The position numbers and the translations under genes are program-made. From NCBI GenBank assembly GCA_019636695.1, contig JAHBXD010000001.1, positions 179,661-243,660 on the forward strand: a DNA stretch of 64,000 bases, in the 5' to 3' direction. The notes under the pieces were generated by a model that had not been told where the DNA came from, made no database searches, and was given only the letters and a program-made list of their open reading frames with translations. This document shows, in pieces, positions 62,656-64,000 of the stretch. The DNA is from Phycisphaeraceae bacterium (GTDB lineage: Bacteria > Planctomycetota > Phycisphaerae > Phycisphaerales > UBA1924). Each line of letters starts with the position of its first letter. The first letter of the stretch is position 1.

Positions 62656-63081
62656 TCAATCCTGGGGAAGTTGCTGCACAATCGCGGCCATGTCGAGCCA
62701 TACCTGCTCACGCTGTATATGCAGGCCGTCAGGGGTGAACTCAAGCACGTGGAGAATCCGGAACTTGAGCGGCCGGTCGCGGCCGTCAAGCCCGAAGGGC
62801 CGCCCCGGCGCCCGGCCTTCCCACATCGATTCATCGACCATGAAATTCTCGCCGTAGAGCCGCCTGAGCGAAGTCACCCGGCTCTCGGAAAGATCGGAAA
62901 ACATCTGCGTGTAGAACTCGCGAGCACGGTCGCGCCCGTGGGTCGGCCCGGTCGGATACCCGACGATGTCATGCGTTGCATCAGGAGCAAGCGTGGCGAG
63001 CACGCCTTCAACATCGTCGGTCGCTTCAAAACCGAAGTGCTCATCAATCTTGCGGTCCATCTCTTGCGGCGATATCGGCAT
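62656..63081 (-). CDS. SnoaL-like (NTF2-fold) protein
   Basis: A 141-residue cone-shaped NTF2-fold protein. HFGFEATDDVEGVLATLAPDATHDIVGYPTGPTHGRDRAREFYTQMFSDL and RILHVLEFTPDGLHIQREQVWLDMAAIVQQL fit SnoaL/polyketide-cyclase-like proteins, which include hydrolases, isomerases and pure binding proteins. The catalytic set cannot be assigned. It is the first gene of the TetR unit; AGGAGA lies 6 nt before the ATG. Confidence 0.82.
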   Translation of the reverse strand: MPISPQEMDRKIDEHFGFEATDDVEGVLATLAPDATHDIVGYPTGPTHGRDRAREFYTQMFSDLSESRVTSLRRLYGENFMVDESMWEGRAPGRPFGLDGRDRPLKFRILHVLEFTPDGLHIQREQVWLDMAAIVQQLPQD

Positions 63082-63092
63082 GGGGTATCTCC

Positions 63093-63133
63093 TGAGACTA
63101 AAGTATCATAGTAAGACTGTAGTCTCATATCAA
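63093..63133 (-). promoter_or_regulatory. Promoter-operator of the SnoaL/GNAT/TetR/MBL unit
   Basis: On the minus strand TTGATA (63128-63133), a 17-bp spacer and TATGAT (63105-63110) form a near-consensus promoter. The spacer holds the perfect 12-bp palindrome AGACTACAGTCT (63114-63125), and an 8-bp pair TGAGACTA/TAGTCTCA (63093-63100 with 63120-63127) brackets the -10 box. This is the expected geometry for TetR-type repression. Confidence 0.7.
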
Positions 63134-63139
63134 GCCCCC

Positions 63140-63920
63140 GCACAATCTCCCCGATGGGCCGCGGAATCAGCCCGCCGCGACCATCCCGGGGCCCCAGCCG
63201 CTCTGCACGAGCACGCGACAACGATCAGGATGACAAGCCGCAGATGCGCACGGTTCGCGCTTGCCGCCCGCTTCCGGGGGCAGAATGGCAGCATCGGCCT
63301 GCCGTGAAACCGCGAAACACCCCCGGCAGTGGGCACGGGCCGCATGGCACGCAGAACGTACCGCTTGCTCCAACACTCCGGGTGGTGGGGCGTGAGGAGA
63401 ATAGACCCTCGATTCGCCATTCCGGATGTCGCCGCCACCCATTCAGGGCACTCGGATCACACGACCAGCGCGGATGGCGGTTCATTTCCGGGCAGGGTGA
63501 GGTGCGGAGAGGGCGGCACGCCCTTTCCGCATAAGCGCATGGTTCTCTTGATCTGAATCCGCTGTGATACTGTGAAAGAGATCTGGGTGAGCGTGCGCCA
63601 GTTGAACGAATTGTCTATCAAATCCGCGTGCGGGTGGGGGCCGGAAGTGCGGCTTTTTCTGGCCGTGAAGTGATGCAAGAGATTCCGGAAGCAGCGCCCG
63701 GATGGCTGAGCGGCAAGCGAAATTATCCCCGGGCCAGGACTCCACGTTATCCAAGCCCGTTGCTGGCGATGCGAAGCCAGATTGCGGCGGGCCTTCGTAA
63801 GCATACTGGGCGTCATGTCCACCTTGACCAGGCGGCAAACCCTCCCAACCTATGGTCCGGCCACGAAACAACGAAGCCCGCGACCGCTCACGTGCAACGC
63901 CTTGTTCTTCGCTTTCTTGA
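63140..63920. other. Region with no supportable gene
   Basis: Frames of 75-150 codons exist on both strands, but none shows a convincing ribosome site, codon pattern or family motif, and they overlap one another. The segment from about 63540 is less GC-rich than the rest of the window. It may contain a decayed gene or a mobile-element border; nothing diagnostic (terminal repeats, transposase motifs) was seen. Confidence 0.5.
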
Positions 63921-64000
63921 TCAGGCTTCAAGCGTTGCCTTTATTGTTGTTAGTCCCTGCTCGATCATTTCAGCAATCGCATTGGCGATTTCGTTCGGCA
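63921..64000 (-). CDS. 3' end of a minus-strand gene, cut by the window edge
   Basis: From the edge inward one minus-strand frame reads P-N-E-I-A-N-A-I-A-E-M-I-E-Q-G-L-T-T-I-K-A-T-L-E-A and then stops at 63921-63923. The composition looks like a real amphipathic helix at a protein C-terminus. Only 25 residues are visible, so no family can be given and the call is tentative. Confidence 0.4.
   Translation of the reverse strand, partial: PNEIANAIAEMIEQGLTTIKATLEA

Noticed and set aside
63694-63780. Sequence resembling the 5' half of a tRNA (GCCCGGATGGCTGAGCGG)
   Set aside because: No matching acceptor 3' strand or GGTTCGAATCC-type T arm follows at the right distance on either strand.
63457-63931. 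Overlapping minus-strand frames near the right end as real genes
   Set aside because: They lack ribosome sites and family motifs and overlap each other in different frames; the region may be decayed DNA.

Overview
The window is a high-GC bacterial chromosome segment carrying about 58 protein genes and one tRNA. It most likely comes from a planctomycete of the Phycisphaerae type. The grounds are two secreted proteins ending in a VPAP-x(n)-hydrophobic-ArgArgArgArg PEP-CTERM-like tail, a secreted protease ending in two near-identical dockerin-like aspartate-rich repeats, and a Gram-negative envelope set (type IV pilus, secretin, HtrA, SppA, Lgt). The assignment is by inference from protein character; no rRNA is present. 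No CRISPR array, insertion sequence or prophage was seen.

Layout. 0-10.8 kb: an M48 lipoprotein protease divergent from menG, a cobalamin-fold protein lacking the usual His, a nearly charge-free Asn/Pro/Phe repeat protein (3160-4251), a secretin-N-like exported protein, two PEP-CTERM-type exported proteins, then an overlapping minus-strand trio: tsaD, a secreted zinc metallopeptidase and a GGQ release-factor-like hydrolase. 10.9-15.4 kb: a 1034-residue secreted trypsin-like protease and pheS. 15.5-22.2 kb: a type IV pilus operon (pilT, pilC, a prepilin, a very large PilX-like protein with EF-hand loops, a PilW-like prepilin). Its likely secretin is separate at 41.9-44.1 kb. 22.3-34.3 kb: HtrA, an oxidoreductase-like protein, tRNA-Glu, metF, a BtpA-family protein, an M61 peptidase, SppA, a SurA/PpiD-like anchored protein and rpsD. 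34.6-41.7 kb: purF behind a near-consensus promoter, lgt-galE, an unknown gene, a half-length aldehyde-dehydrogenase-like protein, NRDE and DinB proteins. 44.4-52 kb: an ABC ATPase, a K+/H+ antiporter, a STAS protein, gyrA, a coiled-coil exported protein and a DUF58 protein.

52-63 kb is different in character: short transcription units of small stress/detoxification-type families, several with their own regulator and a palindromic operator readable in the DNA. ArsR heads DUF1579, AHSA1, an NAD(P)-binding protein and a DoxX-like protein. An XRE regulator and a membrane protein sit behind three GTCAAG-N4-CTTGAC-type sites. A TetR unit carries SnoaL, GNAT and a metallo-beta-lactamase-fold protein. 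Between them lie VOC, alcohol dehydrogenase, DUF1801, a DUF1579-VOC fusion and an AlkD-like protein. The last 0.9 kb holds no gene I can support, except the 3' end of a minus-strand reading frame at the edge.

No wholly new system could be proven from sequence alone. The strongest candidates for new biology are the charge-free repeat protein at 3160-4251, the triple operator array at 55139-55205 with a matching lone site at 1965-1980, the EF-hand PilX-like protein, and the non-standard quinolone-region residues of GyrA.
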